Shown here one piece after another: positions 6,659 through 17,100 of a DNA stretch of 50,508 nt. Position 1 is the stretch's first letter, and each line of letters opens with the position of its first letter. Source of the stretch: Vicinamibacteraceae bacterium (GTDB lineage Bacteria > Planctomycetota > Phycisphaerae > Phycisphaerales > UBA5793); the NCBI GenBank assembly GCA_011525805.1, contig WYBR01000043.1:1-50508 (forward strand), written 5' to 3'. The position numbers were made by a program, and so were the translations under genes. Under the pieces are notes generated by a model. The model was not told where the DNA came from. It ran no database searches and saw only the letters and a list, made by a program, of their open reading frames with translations.

Positions 6659-9082
6659 TCACTGAACACTCCCTTCGAGGCTGATCCCCTCGTAGAACGG
6701 GACATCGCCGGCGCCACGACGCCGCTTGATCCCCGGAACGGCGGCCGCCAGGTCTCGGCCGAATGACATCTTGCTGCTGACGACGTGGCGGCCATCGCGC
6801 TCGCACCACCCCTGCCACGCCTTGTAGAGGTCATCCACCCATGCGCGGCAGCCCGGTGCGACCGTGCAGCACTCGCGCACGAATGCGCCGACCGGCGACG
6901 CGAGGTCCTCGAGATCGCGTATTGCGTCGGCAACGCTTTCGGGCTGCACGAATCGCCCGCGTGCCTTGAGTCGCTTCCACCCTTCAATCGCCCACAGCAG
7001 GATGCCGGGGAGTTCAGCTATGAGTTGATCCGTGAGCGTCAGATCTTCCTGCCCGTAGAAGCTGTTGGTCAGCCGCAGCACGAGGAATCGTCCGGCCAGA
7101 GCAGTGCTGGCGTCGTTAAGCCGCGGCAGCTCATTCGTGAGGAACATGAACCTCGTCGGGAGTTTCATGCTCACCGAGTCGAGGTACTTCCGGTCGATCG
7201 TCAGCGCGTCTTCACCCGAGATGCACAGCAATCGCTCGACGACGATGCTGATGTTCTCGCCGCCGAAGCGCGCATCGCTGACGATCGCGAGCGACTTGTC
7301 GATGAGCGGCTGAAGGCCGAAGTTGCCTGCGAGCCCGCTGGTGGTCGGCCCCGCGACGTTGCCGTGACCGATCATGTAGCGCATGATGCGACCGATCGTC
7401 CCCTTGCCAGAACGTCGCGGTCCGACGAGCAGCAGCATCTTCTGCTGAGATGTGTCGCTCGTGAGGCAATACGCCATCCACTCCTGGAGCAGCTCCATTG
7501 ACTCGATGTCATCGCCGAAGAGCTGCTCCATGAACTTGATCCACCGCTCCGGCGGCTCGGGATCGGGGTCGTAATCGAAATCGAGCGCATTGATGGTGAA
7601 GAGCGCCGGCGTCGGCTTGAGGATGCGGCCCGTCGGGATGTGCAAGTTCAGTGACTTGCAGGGGAGAATTTCCAGCGCCGGCAGGCGATCGGTGCGGGTG
7701 TCGAGCCATGATGGCGCGATTGTCGAAGCGGGAATGTGAACGTACGCACGAATCGTGTCCAGCGCCTGCCTGACTGTCGTCGGATTGGATTCGAACGGCT
7801 TGAGTTCGAAGTCCTTGATCGCCTTGTTGTACACATAATGCAGCGCCGCATGCAGCCAGGGCTGGAGCCGGTGCTTGAGCCATTCGTCCTCGACCTGCTG
7901 ATAGCGGTTGTCGCGCCAAAGCATGACCACGCCGCCGTAGGAGTGAACCGTGCGGCCCTCAGCATGCTGGTGGAACTCGTCGACGAACGCCCTGGCAGTG
8001 GGAAGCGTGCGCTTGGCAGACAGCACGAGCCGGCCAGTCTCGGGGTCGCGCTGGCCGAGGGGCACGAATCCGGCATCATCGTTGCATGCCGGGGCATCGT
8101 CTTGCGTTGCACAGGTTTCGGTGCTCGGGCCCTCCGATTTCACGCTGCCGTTGGGTGTGCAGTCGGCGTCGGAGTGCGCGCGGCTCGGCGCGACCTGCCG
8201 CGGCGCATCACGCAGCCAGCCGTAGGGCTTGTCGTGCGGCTTGGTCGCCGCGTCTTCGACCTTGTGTCGCAGTTCCTTCTCGCTCCACGGCGGTTCACAG
8301 CGCGGGTTGTAGCGTTCGAGCAGCATGCGCAGCGCAGTTTCCGGATCGAGGCCGAAGCCATGCACCATCGCGGTGGCGGCGGTGTAGGTCGTGTCGTGCC
8401 CGCCCTGGCCGGAGATCGCCGGGTCCATCGCGTCGAGGTAGGCGGTGGCGCGGCGGAGCAGCGCCTCGTCGGCGGGAGCGGCAGCGCGGCTCGCCGGACG
8501 CGCCGCCGCAGGCGCTGCCGCGCCGGTGCGAGCAACGACGGCCTGAGCGAGCCCTTCAACCGCTTTGGCGAGAACTTCATGCTCCACGGTCGCCGGCTCG
8601 CCCGTGAGCCACTCGTAAGCCTCGCCTGATGGGTGAATGCTCGGCCCGACCACGGTCTGACAGCCGGTGCTGCGGATCTCGACAATCATCTTCTTCGTGC
8701 CGGGAATGTGGTGCTTCCTGGTCACCGCGCCCGGGCAAAGGTACCACCAATGCGAATTGGGCGCGCTGGCGCGGCCGGTGATCGCGAGCGTCGGCGGCAG
8801 GTACTGCGGCGCCAGTTCAATCGCCTCCGGGCAATCGAGATCGACGTCAGTGAGCCCGCCGCTCGGCTCGCCCAGCAGGAGACCGATGTTTCCGGCACCA
8901 CCGAAATGCTCTGAGAGATCCTCGAGCTTGAGTCGCAGATCCGGCCAACCCTTGTCGCGCGGACCCTTTTCCCGCAATGGGATCGGCAGGCATCGAAATC
9001 CGCGCATCGTGTAGGCGCGAGCGGCGTCGAGCCGGCTCATGCCGTCGTGGACCGATGCGCCGTTCTGTGTCACGGGTTCCAT
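6659..9082 (-). CDS. Prim-Pol / SF3 helicase replication protein
   Basis: 807 residues from ATG 9082, which overlaps the previous TGA (TGATG) and has AGGAG upstream. Residues about 15-185 are an archaeo-eukaryotic primase-polymerase domain with LTDVDLD (metal ligands D79, D81), HWWYLC (H111) and VEIRSTGCQTVVGPS. Residues about 205-285 look like a primase C-terminal helical domain. From about 430 on is a D5/P4-type superfamily 3 helicase: Walker A GPRRSGKGT (554-562), Walker B-like LAIVSDAR (598-605), and motif C FMFLTNELPRL. Such fusions start and unwind replication of phages, satellites and integrative plasmids. It is the key gene showing that the element can replicate autonomously. Confidence 0.92.
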   Translation of the reverse strand: MEPVTQNGASVHDGMSRLDAARAYTMRGFRCLPIPLREKGPRDKGWPDLRLKLEDLSEHFGGAGNIGLLLGEPSGGLTDVDLDCPEAIELAPQYLPPTLAITGRASAPNSHWWYLCPGAVTRKHHIPGTKKMIVEIRSTGCQTVVGPSIHPSGEAYEWLTGEPATVEHEVLAKAVEGLAQAVVARTGAAAPAAARPASRAAAPADEALLRRATAYLDAMDPAISGQGGHDTTYTAATAMVHGFGLDPETALRMLLERYNPRCEPPWSEKELRHKVEDAATKPHDKPYGWLRDAPRQVAPSRAHSDADCTPNGSVKSEGPSTETCATQDDAPACNDDAGFVPLGQRDPETGRLVLSAKRTLPTARAFVDEFHQHAEGRTVHSYGGVVMLWRDNRYQQVEDEWLKHRLQPWLHAALHYVYNKAIKDFELKPFESNPTTVRQALDTIRAYVHIPASTIAPSWLDTRTDRLPALEILPCKSLNLHIPTGRILKPTPALFTINALDFDYDPDPEPPERWIKFMEQLFGDDIESMELLQEWMAYCLTSDTSQQKMLLLVGPRRSGKGTIGRIMRYMIGHGNVAGPTTSGLAGNFGLQPLIDKSLAIVSDARFGGENISIVVERLLCISGEDALTIDRKYLDSVSMKLPTRFMFLTNELPRLNDASTALAGRFLVLRLTNSFYGQEDLTLTDQLIAELPGILLWAIEGWKRLKARGRFVQPESVADAIRDLEDLASPVGAFVRECCTVAPGCRAWVDDLYKAWQGWCERDGRHVVSSKMSFGRDLAAAVPGIKRRRGAGDVPFYEGISLEGSVQ

Positions 9083-9399
9083 CAGTCCGGCCGCTCCTGC
9101 ACCATGCGAATGGCCGCGATCAGGCAGGGAATGTCCTCCGCGGCGATCACGACCAGCAGTCGTGAGCGGCGGCGACGTGCGAGAAGGGCTGGAACGCGGT
9201 TTCCGGCGGCTCTCCGGGCACGATTCCATTCGCGCCAGAAGTCCGGCAGATCGACCTGCACTTCCACTACGGCAACACCTGGAAGGTCGGCATCGGGTTC
9301 ATCCGGTCGCGCACCGGCTGGCGCACGGCGAACGCTCGCAAGCAAGTCGTGCGGAGGGGCAGGGTGGCGTGATTTCGGCTTGGCAGGTCGTTGCGTCAC
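9082..9399 (-). CDS. Small hypothetical protein between DUF1580 and primase
   Basis: 105 residues from GTG 9399, which overlaps the preceding stop (GTGA), while its own TGA overlaps the primase ATG. These two couplings are the main support for translation. The N-terminal third is basic and Pro-rich; the rest has an alternating hydrophobic pattern (VAVVEVQVDL; SRLLVVIAAEDIPCLIAAI) with an Arg-rich middle (ALLARRRRSR). No family recognised; a replication accessory role is only suggested by position. Confidence 0.55.
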   Translation of the reverse strand: MTQRPAKPKSRHPAPPHDLLASVRRAPAGARPDEPDADLPGVAVVEVQVDLPDFWREWNRARRAAGNRVPALLARRRRSRLLVVIAAEDIPCLIAAIRMVQERPD

Positions 9400-9812
9400 A
9401 GACCCGCCTCCTCGAGTTCTTGCTCGGCTTCGAGGTGGCGGCGCTGCGACTCATGCATCGCGTTGCGAGGCGGCCTTCGACGGAAGGGTCGCCGTGGCGA
9501 GCGGGCCTCAGCGGCGGGTGCTTCTCGCTCTGGCCGATCGAAATGGACCGCATCAGCCTCGGCGAGAGCCAGGCCAAAGTCATGCAGCCATTGACGCGTG
9601 GTGTAGATGCGCGAGCCAAACCGCATATGCTTGAGCCGGACACGCTGGCCGGACGCCGCCTTCACACCCTCGCGGCACCACCGCCAGACGCAGTTGGATG
9701 ATGGCCGACCGGGTGCCAGCCTCGCGGCTTGGGAGAGCGTGATGTACTCCTCCGTCGCCAGCGCGTCAGTGCTCGTGTCGCCCGACTTCCCTGTCAAGTA
9801 TTGCCCGTCCAT
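9396..9812 (-). CDS. DUF1580-like DNA-binding protein
   Basis: 138 residues; GAGGAG sits 6 bp before ATG 9812. Residues 20-75 (EEYITLSQAARLAPGRPSS, VWRWCREGVKAASGQRVRL, GSRIYTTRQWLHDF) fit the DUF1580 pattern: a helix-turn-helix of the MerR/excisionase type plus a beta wing, a family I know mainly from planctomycetes. The C-terminus is Arg-rich and ends in a short acidic helix. First gene of the operon leading to the primase and preceded by clustered GTAACTC sites, so it is a candidate repressor or initiator acting on them (inference). Confidence 0.7.
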   Translation of the reverse strand: MDGQYLTGKSGDTSTDALATEEYITLSQAARLAPGRPSSNCVWRWCREGVKAASGQRVRLKHMRFGSRIYTTRQWLHDFGLALAEADAVHFDRPEREAPAAEARSPRRPFRRRPPRNAMHESQRRHLEAEQELEEAGL

Positions 9813-9884
9813 GCGAAACTCCTCACCGGTGTGGCTCGGTGTTGAGCCACTTGCGATGAGCGATTTTCAACACGGCTTTCGGGT

Positions 9885-9998
9885 GGTAACTCGGTAACTC
9901 GAGTTACCGCGCGGCCCACCAACGGCAACGGCCCTCCCGTGCTGGGAAGGCCGTTCAGATGTGCGAATTTTTTCGAGATTCAGGAGTTACGGTAACTC
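9885..9998. promoter_or_regulatory. GTAACTC site cluster upstream of the replication operon
   Basis: Five copies of the 7-mer GTAACTC occur in 113 bp: two direct copies at 9886-9892 and 9894-9900, inverted copies at 9901-9907 and 9984-9990, and a direct copy at 9992-9998. They form the perfect 18-bp palindrome CGGTAACTCGAGTTACCG (9892-9909) and a second palindrome GAGTTAC-G-GTAACTC (9984-9998). Between them lies a hairpin (9928-9954; 6 bp + mismatch + 4 bp, 5-nt loop). The position, 73-186 bp upstream of the DUF1580 gene, fits an operator or iteron region. Confidence 0.65.
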
Positions 9999-10495
9999 GC
10001 GTGGGGCTCGGTCGTCCGCTTGCCAGCCACCGGCGGGACGCCACCGGGCGATCAGATCCACCTCGGACGACGCAGCGGCCCGGGGCGGCGAACGGACGAA
10101 CGGATTCCACGACCTCCCACAGGTGCGCTGGTGCGTCCGCGAGTCTCGTCCGCTTCCGGAGCGCCGCTCACAGCGTCCTTTCGGGTCGCCCTCCCCGTAT
10201 TGCTCCCTTGGGCCGGCTGGATAAGCCCTTGCCGGAGTGCAAGTCCAAGAATCGCGCCCATCTGCCCCTTGGGCCGCATGCTGGTGTTCCGAAACCACTG
10301 CTATCGTGCACAACTGCAGAGGTTTCGGAACGAAGCGACTCGGTTCTGCAACGCAGCCCCCAAGGACTCTGAAGGATCGGGGACGGCTCACCACTGGCCT
10401 GCGCCGCCCGAGTTGTCCAAGCATCGCCAGCGCCAACCATCGCTCAGAGTGCCACGGATAGGTCTCCATCCACAGCATCCGCATACCATGTCCTT
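9999..10495. other. Non-coding stretch with a perfect 11-bp inverted repeat
   Basis: No convincing gene is seen here: the frames that stay open lack start signals. The notable feature is GTTCCGAAACC at 10286-10296 and its exact reverse complement GGTTTCGGAAC at 10321-10331, with an inner CTGC/GCAG pair. It could form a hairpin or a recombinase arm site. The integrase gene ends 380 bp further right. Confidence 0.5.
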
Positions 10496-10792
10496 GTGAT
10501 AGTGGCCGCACTGCGCTGGGTCTGGTTTTTCTCGCTGCTGATCGTGTTCGGCGTGGGTTTTATCGCGCTATACAACTGGGTGTTCGGCAAGCATGTCCCG
10601 CTCTGGCTGGGCCCGATCACGCTGCTGGCTTTCGGAACGACGACCACGCTTCTGCTCTGGTGCCAACGCAAGGGCTGGATCAAGGGGGCCGTCTGGCACC
10701 GCCCGGAAGAGCTGGAAGACCGCAAGCGAGCGCTGGCCGCGGAGCGAGAGCGGATCATCGCAGAGGCTGCCTCAAAGAAGAAGCCGCGCTGA
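10496..10792 (+). CDS. Small two-helix membrane protein
   Basis: 98 residues from GTG 10496 (GTG 10502 is also possible); no clear ribosome binding site. Two hydrophobic segments, residues about 7-27 (WVWFFSLLIVFGVGFIALY) and 34-53 (PLWLGPITLLAFGTTTTLLL), are followed by a charged helical tail (EELEDRKRALAAERERIIAEA) likely in the cytoplasm. It converges with the integrase gene. This shape resembles superinfection-exclusion or holin-like proteins, but no family match is claimed. Confidence 0.5.
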   Translation: MIVAALRWVWFFSLLIVFGVGFIALYNWVFGKHVPLWLGPITLLAFGTTTTLLLWCQRKGWIKGAVWHRPEELEDRKRALAAERERIIAEAASKKKPR

Positions 10793-10873
10793 ATGAAGAC
10801 GACGCGCTGCTGCAGGGGCTGCCGGACCCACAATTCCACCCCGACGAGAGGTCGGGAGTGATCGTCTTTCGAC

Positions 10874-12205
10874 CTACCCCACCAACCGCATGATCTCCGC
10901 GACCTTCGACTGGTCCCGCTCGGCGTAGACTGCGTCGGTAACCCGGGCGCTGGCGTGCCCGAGGACGAGGGCAGACGCTTCGAGGCCGTGTTCCCGGCGG
11001 TAGAGCGTCGCGGCCGTGTGGCGGAGTTGGTATGGGAACCACCGGTGCTCCTTCCGCCAAGCGTCGAGAGCACCCTTCAGTTTGTCCGTTACCAACCGAT
11101 TCCGCCACTCATCTCGCGTTTCGTCTTTCCGCTTCGCGAGCGGTGGGGGAGGCGGGAACGCCACATCGCAGGCGTACTGCACCGCGCGGTAGTATGCCCG
11201 CGCGTCGTAGCGCTCTCCGGCTGTCTTCTTCGGCTCGGCTCTGCGGTTGGTGCCAGCACGGTTGCCGCAGGAGAGTGGTGTCTTCCTCGCTGCGGCCCGG
11301 GCCGCCCGGCGCTCCGCGTCCGCCTCGGCGGGGCTGAAGAGGTACGTCTCCGCCGCGCGCTTCATGAACGGCGTCAGCACGGCCTGCGCCTTCGGGCCAA
11401 GGAAGAGCAGGCGGTCGTGGCCCATGTACTGCGTCTTGTGTCGATCCAGCCTCGCCTCCCACACGCCGTCTGCGGCCGTGGTATCGATGTCGCATGGTCG
11501 AAGGCTCAGCACTTCATCCGGCCGCGCCCCAGTGAGCAGTTGGAGCCGCACAGCGGCCGCGACAGGGCTGGCCATGAACGGAAGAGTCTGCTCGACCACC
11601 TCCACAGGTACTGGTTTCACGACGCGGCCGACGCGAGCCGCGCAGCGCCCGGGTTTGAGCGGATCAACCGACAACAGTTCAATGCGCACTTTCGCCGTGA
11701 CGAGTTCCTGCGATGCGGCCCATTTGAAGAGCCGGCACAGCCGACGCACCTGCGCGTTGGCGTAGGTGATGCCCCATCCGCGGCGCCCGTGCCCTTCATC
11801 ATCGCGGATCATCTGGTCGCGCAGACGCTGCAGGCGTTTCGGGCCGAAGGCCGCCGCCGGCGTCGAGCCATACGAACGACGCAAAAGCCGGATGAGGGAT
11901 TTGTGATGATCCTGCTCGCGCTTGTTCAGATGGGTGCCGCGCGTGCGCCAGAAGCGGGCGCACAATTCAGAGACGGTGATGCCGTCGCCCTCGCCGCCGG
12001 CGGGTGGCTTCTCGAAGTTGGCCTCGAAGAGCCGCCGTCCGTTGGCCTCCCATTCCGCGATGACGCGGTGGTACAGTTCGCGGCTCTCGGGCGATCCGGG
12101 CTCACCGAGCCAGTAATCCCGTCGCTGCTTGGTGACGGCGTCGGTGAGAGTAACGATGGCCTGATTGCGGTCGTGACGCTTGCGATAGCCCGGGGTCTTG
12201 GGCAC
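10874..12205 (-). CDS. Tyrosine recombinase / integrase
   Basis: 443 residues from GTG 12205; GGAGGT lies 6-7 bp upstream, whereas a longer frame reaching into the tRNA has no such signal. A SAM-like core-binding domain spans about 75-185. The catalytic domain shows R228 (LLTGARPDEVL), R395-H396 (YQLRHTAAT), H417 (LGHASAR) and Tyr427 (AVYAERD). The first His of the usual HxxR box is Tyr392. Between the first and second Arg motifs is an 80-residue insertion rich in Arg/Ala and then Pro (AERRAARAAARKTP; PPPPPLAKRK), a form I associate with planctomycete integrases. It presumably integrates the element into the adjacent tRNA-Asp gene. Confidence 0.92.
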   Translation of the reverse strand: MPKTPGYRKRHDRNQAIVTLTDAVTKQRRDYWLGEPGSPESRELYHRVIAEWEANGRRLFEANFEKPPAGGEGDGITVSELCARFWRTRGTHLNKREQDHHKSLIRLLRRSYGSTPAAAFGPKRLQRLRDQMIRDDEGHGRRGWGITYANAQVRRLCRLFKWAASQELVTAKVRIELLSVDPLKPGRCAARVGRVVKPVPVEVVEQTLPFMASPVAAAVRLQLLTGARPDEVLSLRPCDIDTTAADGVWEARLDRHKTQYMGHDRLLFLGPKAQAVLTPFMKRAAETYLFSPAEADAERRAARAAARKTPLSCGNRAGTNRRAEPKKTAGERYDARAYYRAVQYACDVAFPPPPPLAKRKDETRDEWRNRLVTDKLKGALDAWRKEHRWFPYQLRHTAATLYRREHGLEASALVLGHASARVTDAVYAERDQSKVAEIMRLVG

Positions 12206-12321
12206 GGGGCACCTCCCGAAACTCCAGCGCGGTGCGCGCACCGCGCGGAAATCGTCTCGAGCTGCGCCCCCGACCGTCGGGAGGTATCCGTAACCTACGG
12301 ATTCAGCAAGGTTTTCAGAAA

Positions 12322-12395
<74 letters not shown>

Positions 12396-12983
12396 GAGGT
12401 CGGGGTGCGGCCGGAGGGTCGGGTCGGACCGTCGGGGGAACCGACGGACGCTGGCGCGACTGACCGGCCGCGAAATGCCGCAAAATGTACCGCACCGGCC
12501 CGCCCAGTCAAGAAGGTCGGCCGCCTGAGTTGGCCGGGCGCGGGCGTCGCGTCGATCGCCGCCCGCCGCGGGCCTTCGAGTCGGCGCGGTGACTTCACGG
12601 ACCGAGGCGCGCGATTATACGCAGGGGGATCGTGCGGGGGTCGCGCGGATGAAGGGCGGGTTGGGCGCGCGGGGACTGCCTCGCTCACGCTTGCGGCTCG
12701 TTTCGGGGCGATCGCCCGGTTTCGCGCTCTGCGCATGTGGCGGCCGTGCAGAGAGAGAATGATGCGAGTCTTCACGGGCGGGACGGTCGTGCTCCGGGTG
12801 GGGGAAGTTCGCACGGGCGGGACGGTCGTGCTCCGGGATCGGGCAAAACGGGTAAGTCACCCTGATCCTCCGCGGGCGGGGCGAAGCGGGGGGACGGCAT
12901 GCGGTGCAGGCCGCTATCGTGCAGGCGGGGAGGCGCTCGCCGGAGCATGAAGCCGGCGAGAGACGTGCAAAAGGAGTGGTCCG
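12396..12983. repeat. Intergenic region with two 26-bp direct repeats
   Basis: No gene is seen between the tRNA and the efflux genes. Two identical 26-bp copies starting CACGGGCGGGACGGTCG lie at 12773-12798 and 12812-12837, 39 bp apart. They resemble the GGGCGGGACGCCCGTGCC type repeat found elsewhere in the window. A promoter for the efflux pair must lie here but no clear -35/-10 pair can be named. Confidence 0.6.
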
Positions 12984-14126
12984 ATGGAATCGAAACCTCC
13001 TCCGCGCCGCACGAGACCCGCGCCCTCGCCGATGCTGCGGGCGGCGGCGGGGAAGACGGCGCTCGGGGTGGCGTTCACGGCCGCGGTCGTCTTGCTGCTG
13101 CTGTGGCTCGCGGGCGCGTTCGAGCGCAAGATTGAGCATGGTGCGGAGGCGGATCGAGGCGCGGCGGCGCTGCCGGCGGCGGGCGACCGGCCGCGGGCCG
13201 TGGCGGCGATTGTGGCCCAGCCGCGCATTGAGACGGCAGTGGGCACGGTCCGGGCGGTCCACGAACTGACGGTGGCGTCGAAGACTCTGGCGCGGGTCGA
13301 GTCGATCGGCGTGACGGCGGGTTCGGCCGTGCAGGCCGGCGAAGTGATCGCTGTGCTCGAGAGCGAAGACCTGCAGGCGCGGCTGGAGCAGGCGACGGCG
13401 GCGCTGGCCGCCGCCCGCACGCGGCGCGACCAGTTGCAGCGCGAGCACGAGCGCGTGCGGGAGATCTTCGCGAGCGGCGCGGCGAATGAACTGGAACTGA
13501 ACCGGGCCCGCGCCGCGTTCGAGGCGGCCGAGTCGGAGGTCCGCCGTGCCGAGCAGGCGCAGCGCGAGGCGGAGACGATTCTCTCCTATGCGACGATCCG
13601 CGCGCCGATCTCCGGGGCGGTGATCGAGAAACTCGTCGAAGCGGGGGACACCGTCGCGCCCGGCCAGCCCATGATCGTGCTCTACGACCCCGACCGCATG
13701 CAACTGGTTGCGAGCGTGCGCGAATCGCTCACGCAGCGGCTGCGCGTCGGCGAGATGCTCGACGTGCGGATCGACTCGCTGGACCTGCAATGCGCCGGGC
13801 AGATCAGCGAGATCGTCCCCGAGGCGGCGGAGGGGAGCCGCAGTTTCCTCGTGAAGGTGACCGGCCCGTGCCCGGAAGGCGTGTACAGCGGCATGTTCGG
13901 GCGACTGCTGATCCCGCTCGATGAGGAGCAGGTGCTGGTGATTCCGCAGGAGGCGGTTCGCCGGGTGGGCCAGGTCGAACTCGTCGAGGTGATCGTGAGC
14001 GACCGGCTGGTGCGGCGCGCGGTGCGCACCGGCCGGGCGATGCCGTCGGGGCGCGTCGAGATTCTCTCGGGGCTGCGTGAAGGCGAAGTCGTGGCGCTGC
14101 CGCCGCGCGGCGAGCCAGGCGCCTGA
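12984..14126 (+). CDS. RND efflux periplasmic adaptor (MFP/HlyD family)
   Basis: 380 residues; AAAAGGAG lies upstream of the ATG. A basic N-terminus is followed by one membrane anchor (residues about 30-48, TALGVAFTAAVVLLLLWLAG). Next come a lipoyl half motif (SIGVTAGSAVQAGEVIAVLESEDLQARLEQA), an alpha-helical hairpin of about 70 residues (AALAAARTRRDQLQREHERV to AEQAQREAETI), the second lipoyl half (ATIRAPISGAVIEKLVEAGDTVAPGQP) and a beta-barrel with a membrane-proximal domain. It bridges the inner-membrane pump encoded 18 bp downstream to an outer-membrane channel; no TolC-like gene is in view. Confidence 0.9.
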   Translation: MESKPPPRRTRPAPSPMLRAAAGKTALGVAFTAAVVLLLLWLAGAFERKIEHGAEADRGAAALPAAGDRPRAVAAIVAQPRIETAVGTVRAVHELTVASKTLARVESIGVTAGSAVQAGEVIAVLESEDLQARLEQATAALAAARTRRDQLQREHERVREIFASGAANELELNRARAAFEAAESEVRRAEQAQREAETILSYATIRAPISGAVIEKLVEAGDTVAPGQPMIVLYDPDRMQLVASVRESLTQRLRVGEMLDVRIDSLDLQCAGQISEIVPEAAEGSRSFLVKVTGPCPEGVYSGMFGRLLIPLDEEQVLVIPQEAVRRVGQVELVEVIVSDRLVRRAVRTGRAMPSGRVEILSGLREGEVVALPPRGEPGA

Positions 14127-14144
14127 GGCGCGGGAGCGGGCGTG

Positions 14145-17100
14145 ATGACGACTCAGCCTCAGGGAGGCGAATCGACGACGGCGACGCATCATCACGGCGT
14201 CGTCAACGGCATCGTCCGGGCGTTTCTGCACTCGAATCTTTCGCTGATCCTGATCGTGCTGGCGGCATTGCTGGGACTGGCGGCGCTGCTCATTACGCCG
14301 CGGGAGGAAGATCCGCAGATCGTCGTGCCGCTGGCGGACATTCACGTCTCGTTCCCCGGCCACGGCGCGGAGGAGACGGCGCGGCTCGTGGCGTCCCCGC
14401 TCGAAAAACTCCTCTACCAGATCGACGGGGTCGAGTACGTCTACTCGACGTCGCGGCGCGACTCGGCCGTCATAACCGTCCGCTTCTTCGTGGGCCAGGA
14501 CCGGGAGCGCAGCCTCGTCAAGATCTTCAAGCGGCTCGACGAGAACCTCGATCTCATCCCGCCGGGGGTGTCGGGCTGGGTCGTCAAACCGATCGAGATC
14601 GACGACGTGCCGGTGGTGACGCTGACGCTGACGGGCGCCACGGCGGACCCCTTCCTGCTGCGGCGCGTGGGCGAAGAGGTGGCCGAGCGTCTGGCGGCGC
14701 AGCGCGAGGTGTCGCGCGTCTCGGTCGTCGGGGGCGAGGGGCGGCGGGCGATGGTCTACCTCGATCCCGCGCGCCTCGCGGCGCACGGCCTGGCGCCGCT
14801 CGATGCGGCGCGGGCAATCCGGCTCACCAACGTCTCGCGCACGGCCGGGCCCGTTGAGCAGGGCGACCGGGCGATCGTCGTCGAAGCGGGGCCCGCGTTC
14901 GCTTCCGCCGCGGAATTGCGCGAACTGGTGATCGGCGTCGCGGACGATCGCCCCGTCTTTCTCAAGGACGTGGCGGAGGTGATCGACGGCCCGGAGGAAC
15001 TGACGGACTACGTTCGCCACGGGTGGGGGCCGGCGAAGGAGTTCGGCCATCACCCCGCCGCGCCGGGGCGGCGGGTCGGCGCGGCCGCGATCGACGAGGC
15101 GGAGGCGGGGGTCTCGCTGGCGCAGCCGGCGGTCACGATCGCCGTTGCGAAGAAGAAGGGCACCAACGCGGTGCGCGTGTCGGAGCGTGTGCTGCGGGAG
15201 GCGGCGGACCTGCGCGGCGCCGTCGTGCCGGACGACATGGAACTCGTCATCACCCGCAACTCCGGCCTGACGGCGGATGAGAAGGTCAACGAACTGATCG
15301 AAGCCCTCGCCGTCGCCGTCTTCATCGTCATCGCGCTGCTCACGCTCGGGCTGGGCTGGCGCGAGGCGCTGATCGTGGCCGTGGCGGTGCCGGTGGTCTT
15401 CGGCCTGACGCTGCTGGTCAACCTGCTCGCGGGCTTCTCGATCAACCGCGTCACGCTCTTTGCGCTGATTCTCTCGCTGGGCCTGCTCGTGGACGACCCG
15501 ATCGTGGACGTGGAGAACATCGTGCGGCACTTCCGGCTGCGCGGGAAGGCGACGCGCGAGATCGTGCTCGAGGCGGTGTCGGAGATCCGCCCCCCGCTCA
15601 TCACGGCGACGCTGGCGGTGATCGTCTCCTTCCTGCCGATGATGTTCATCACCGGGATGATGGGGCCGTACATGCGCCCCATGGCGCTCAACGTTCCCGT
15701 GGCGATGGCGATGTCGATGCTCGTGGCCTTCACCATCACGCCTTGGCTGGCGTACCACGGGCTGCGCGGGCGCTACGGCCGGGTCGAGGCGCCAGCGGGC
15801 GGCGGCGAGGAGCACGACCTTGAGGCCGTGCGCCGGTCGCTGCTCTACCGGCTGTTCTATCCGCTCATGGCGCCGCTGCTGCGCTCGCGGCGCAACGCGG
15901 TCATCTTCCTCGTCGTGATGGGGTTGCTCACGGTCGCGGCGATGGCCCTGGCGGCGCTGAGGCTCGTGCCCCTCAAGATGCTCCCCTTCGACAACAAGAA
16001 CGAACTGCTCCTCGTTTTCGACCTGCCCGAGGGGACGACGCTTGAGCGCACCGACGCCGCCGTGCGCGACTTCGAGGCGAGCCTCGCGGGCGTCGCCGAG
16101 GTCGTGGACTTCACGAGTTACGTCGGAGTCGCGTCGCCGATGGACTTCAACGGGCTGGTGCGGCACTCTTACCTGCGCCGCGGCCCCAACGTCGCGGAGA
16201 TCCGCCTCAACCTCGTGGACAAGAACAGCCGCACGCACCAGAGCCACTCGCTGGGACTGCGCGAGCGCGACAAGTGGACGGCGATCGCGGCGCGGCACGG
16301 GGCGCGGCTCAAGGTGGTCGAGACGCCGCCCGGGCCGCCGGTCCTCTCGACGCTCGTGGCGGAAGTGCGCGGACGTCCCGACCACTCCTATGACGATCTG
16401 CTCGCGGCCGCCCAGACGATTCGCCGGCGGCTCGAAGTCGAGCCCGGTGTCGTGGACGTCGATGACACGAGCGAGGCCGCCCAGGAGCGCCGGCTGTTTG
16501 TCGTCGATCGCGAGAAGGCGGCGCTGAGCGGCATCTCCGTCGACGATGCGGCCGAAACCCTGCGACTCGCGATCGAAGGCGCGAGCGTCGGCACGATCCA
16601 CGACGCCAGCGACCGCCGGCCCGTCGCCATCGAACTCCGCCTGCCGCGGGCGCTGCGCTCGAATGAGCACCTGCTGGGTGAGGTGCGGCTGCGCGGCAGC
16701 GGGGGGATGGTTCCGCTTGGGGAGATTGGAACGTGGGAGACCTCGCGCGTCGACCAGGCGATCTACCACAAGGACATGCAGCCGATCGTCTACGTCACGG
16801 CCGAGGCGGCGGGGCGGACTCCGGGAGAGGTCGTCGTTGATTTGCTCGCGGACCGGTCGGAGTATGCGTCCGCGCCGCCCGGGGCGGAGAGCGTCGGAAG
16901 CGGCTGGATCGCCGCGACGCCGCCGCGACCCATCGAGGGGCGGACCTTCCTGCGCCCCGGCGGAGGCACGGCCTGGGCGACGCCGCCGGGAATCGACGTC
17001 GCCTTCACCGGCGAGGGCGAGGTGAAGATCACGCTTGAAGTCTTCCGCGACCTCGGCCTGGCTTTCGGGGCCGCGCTCGTGGCCATCTACATCATCCTCG

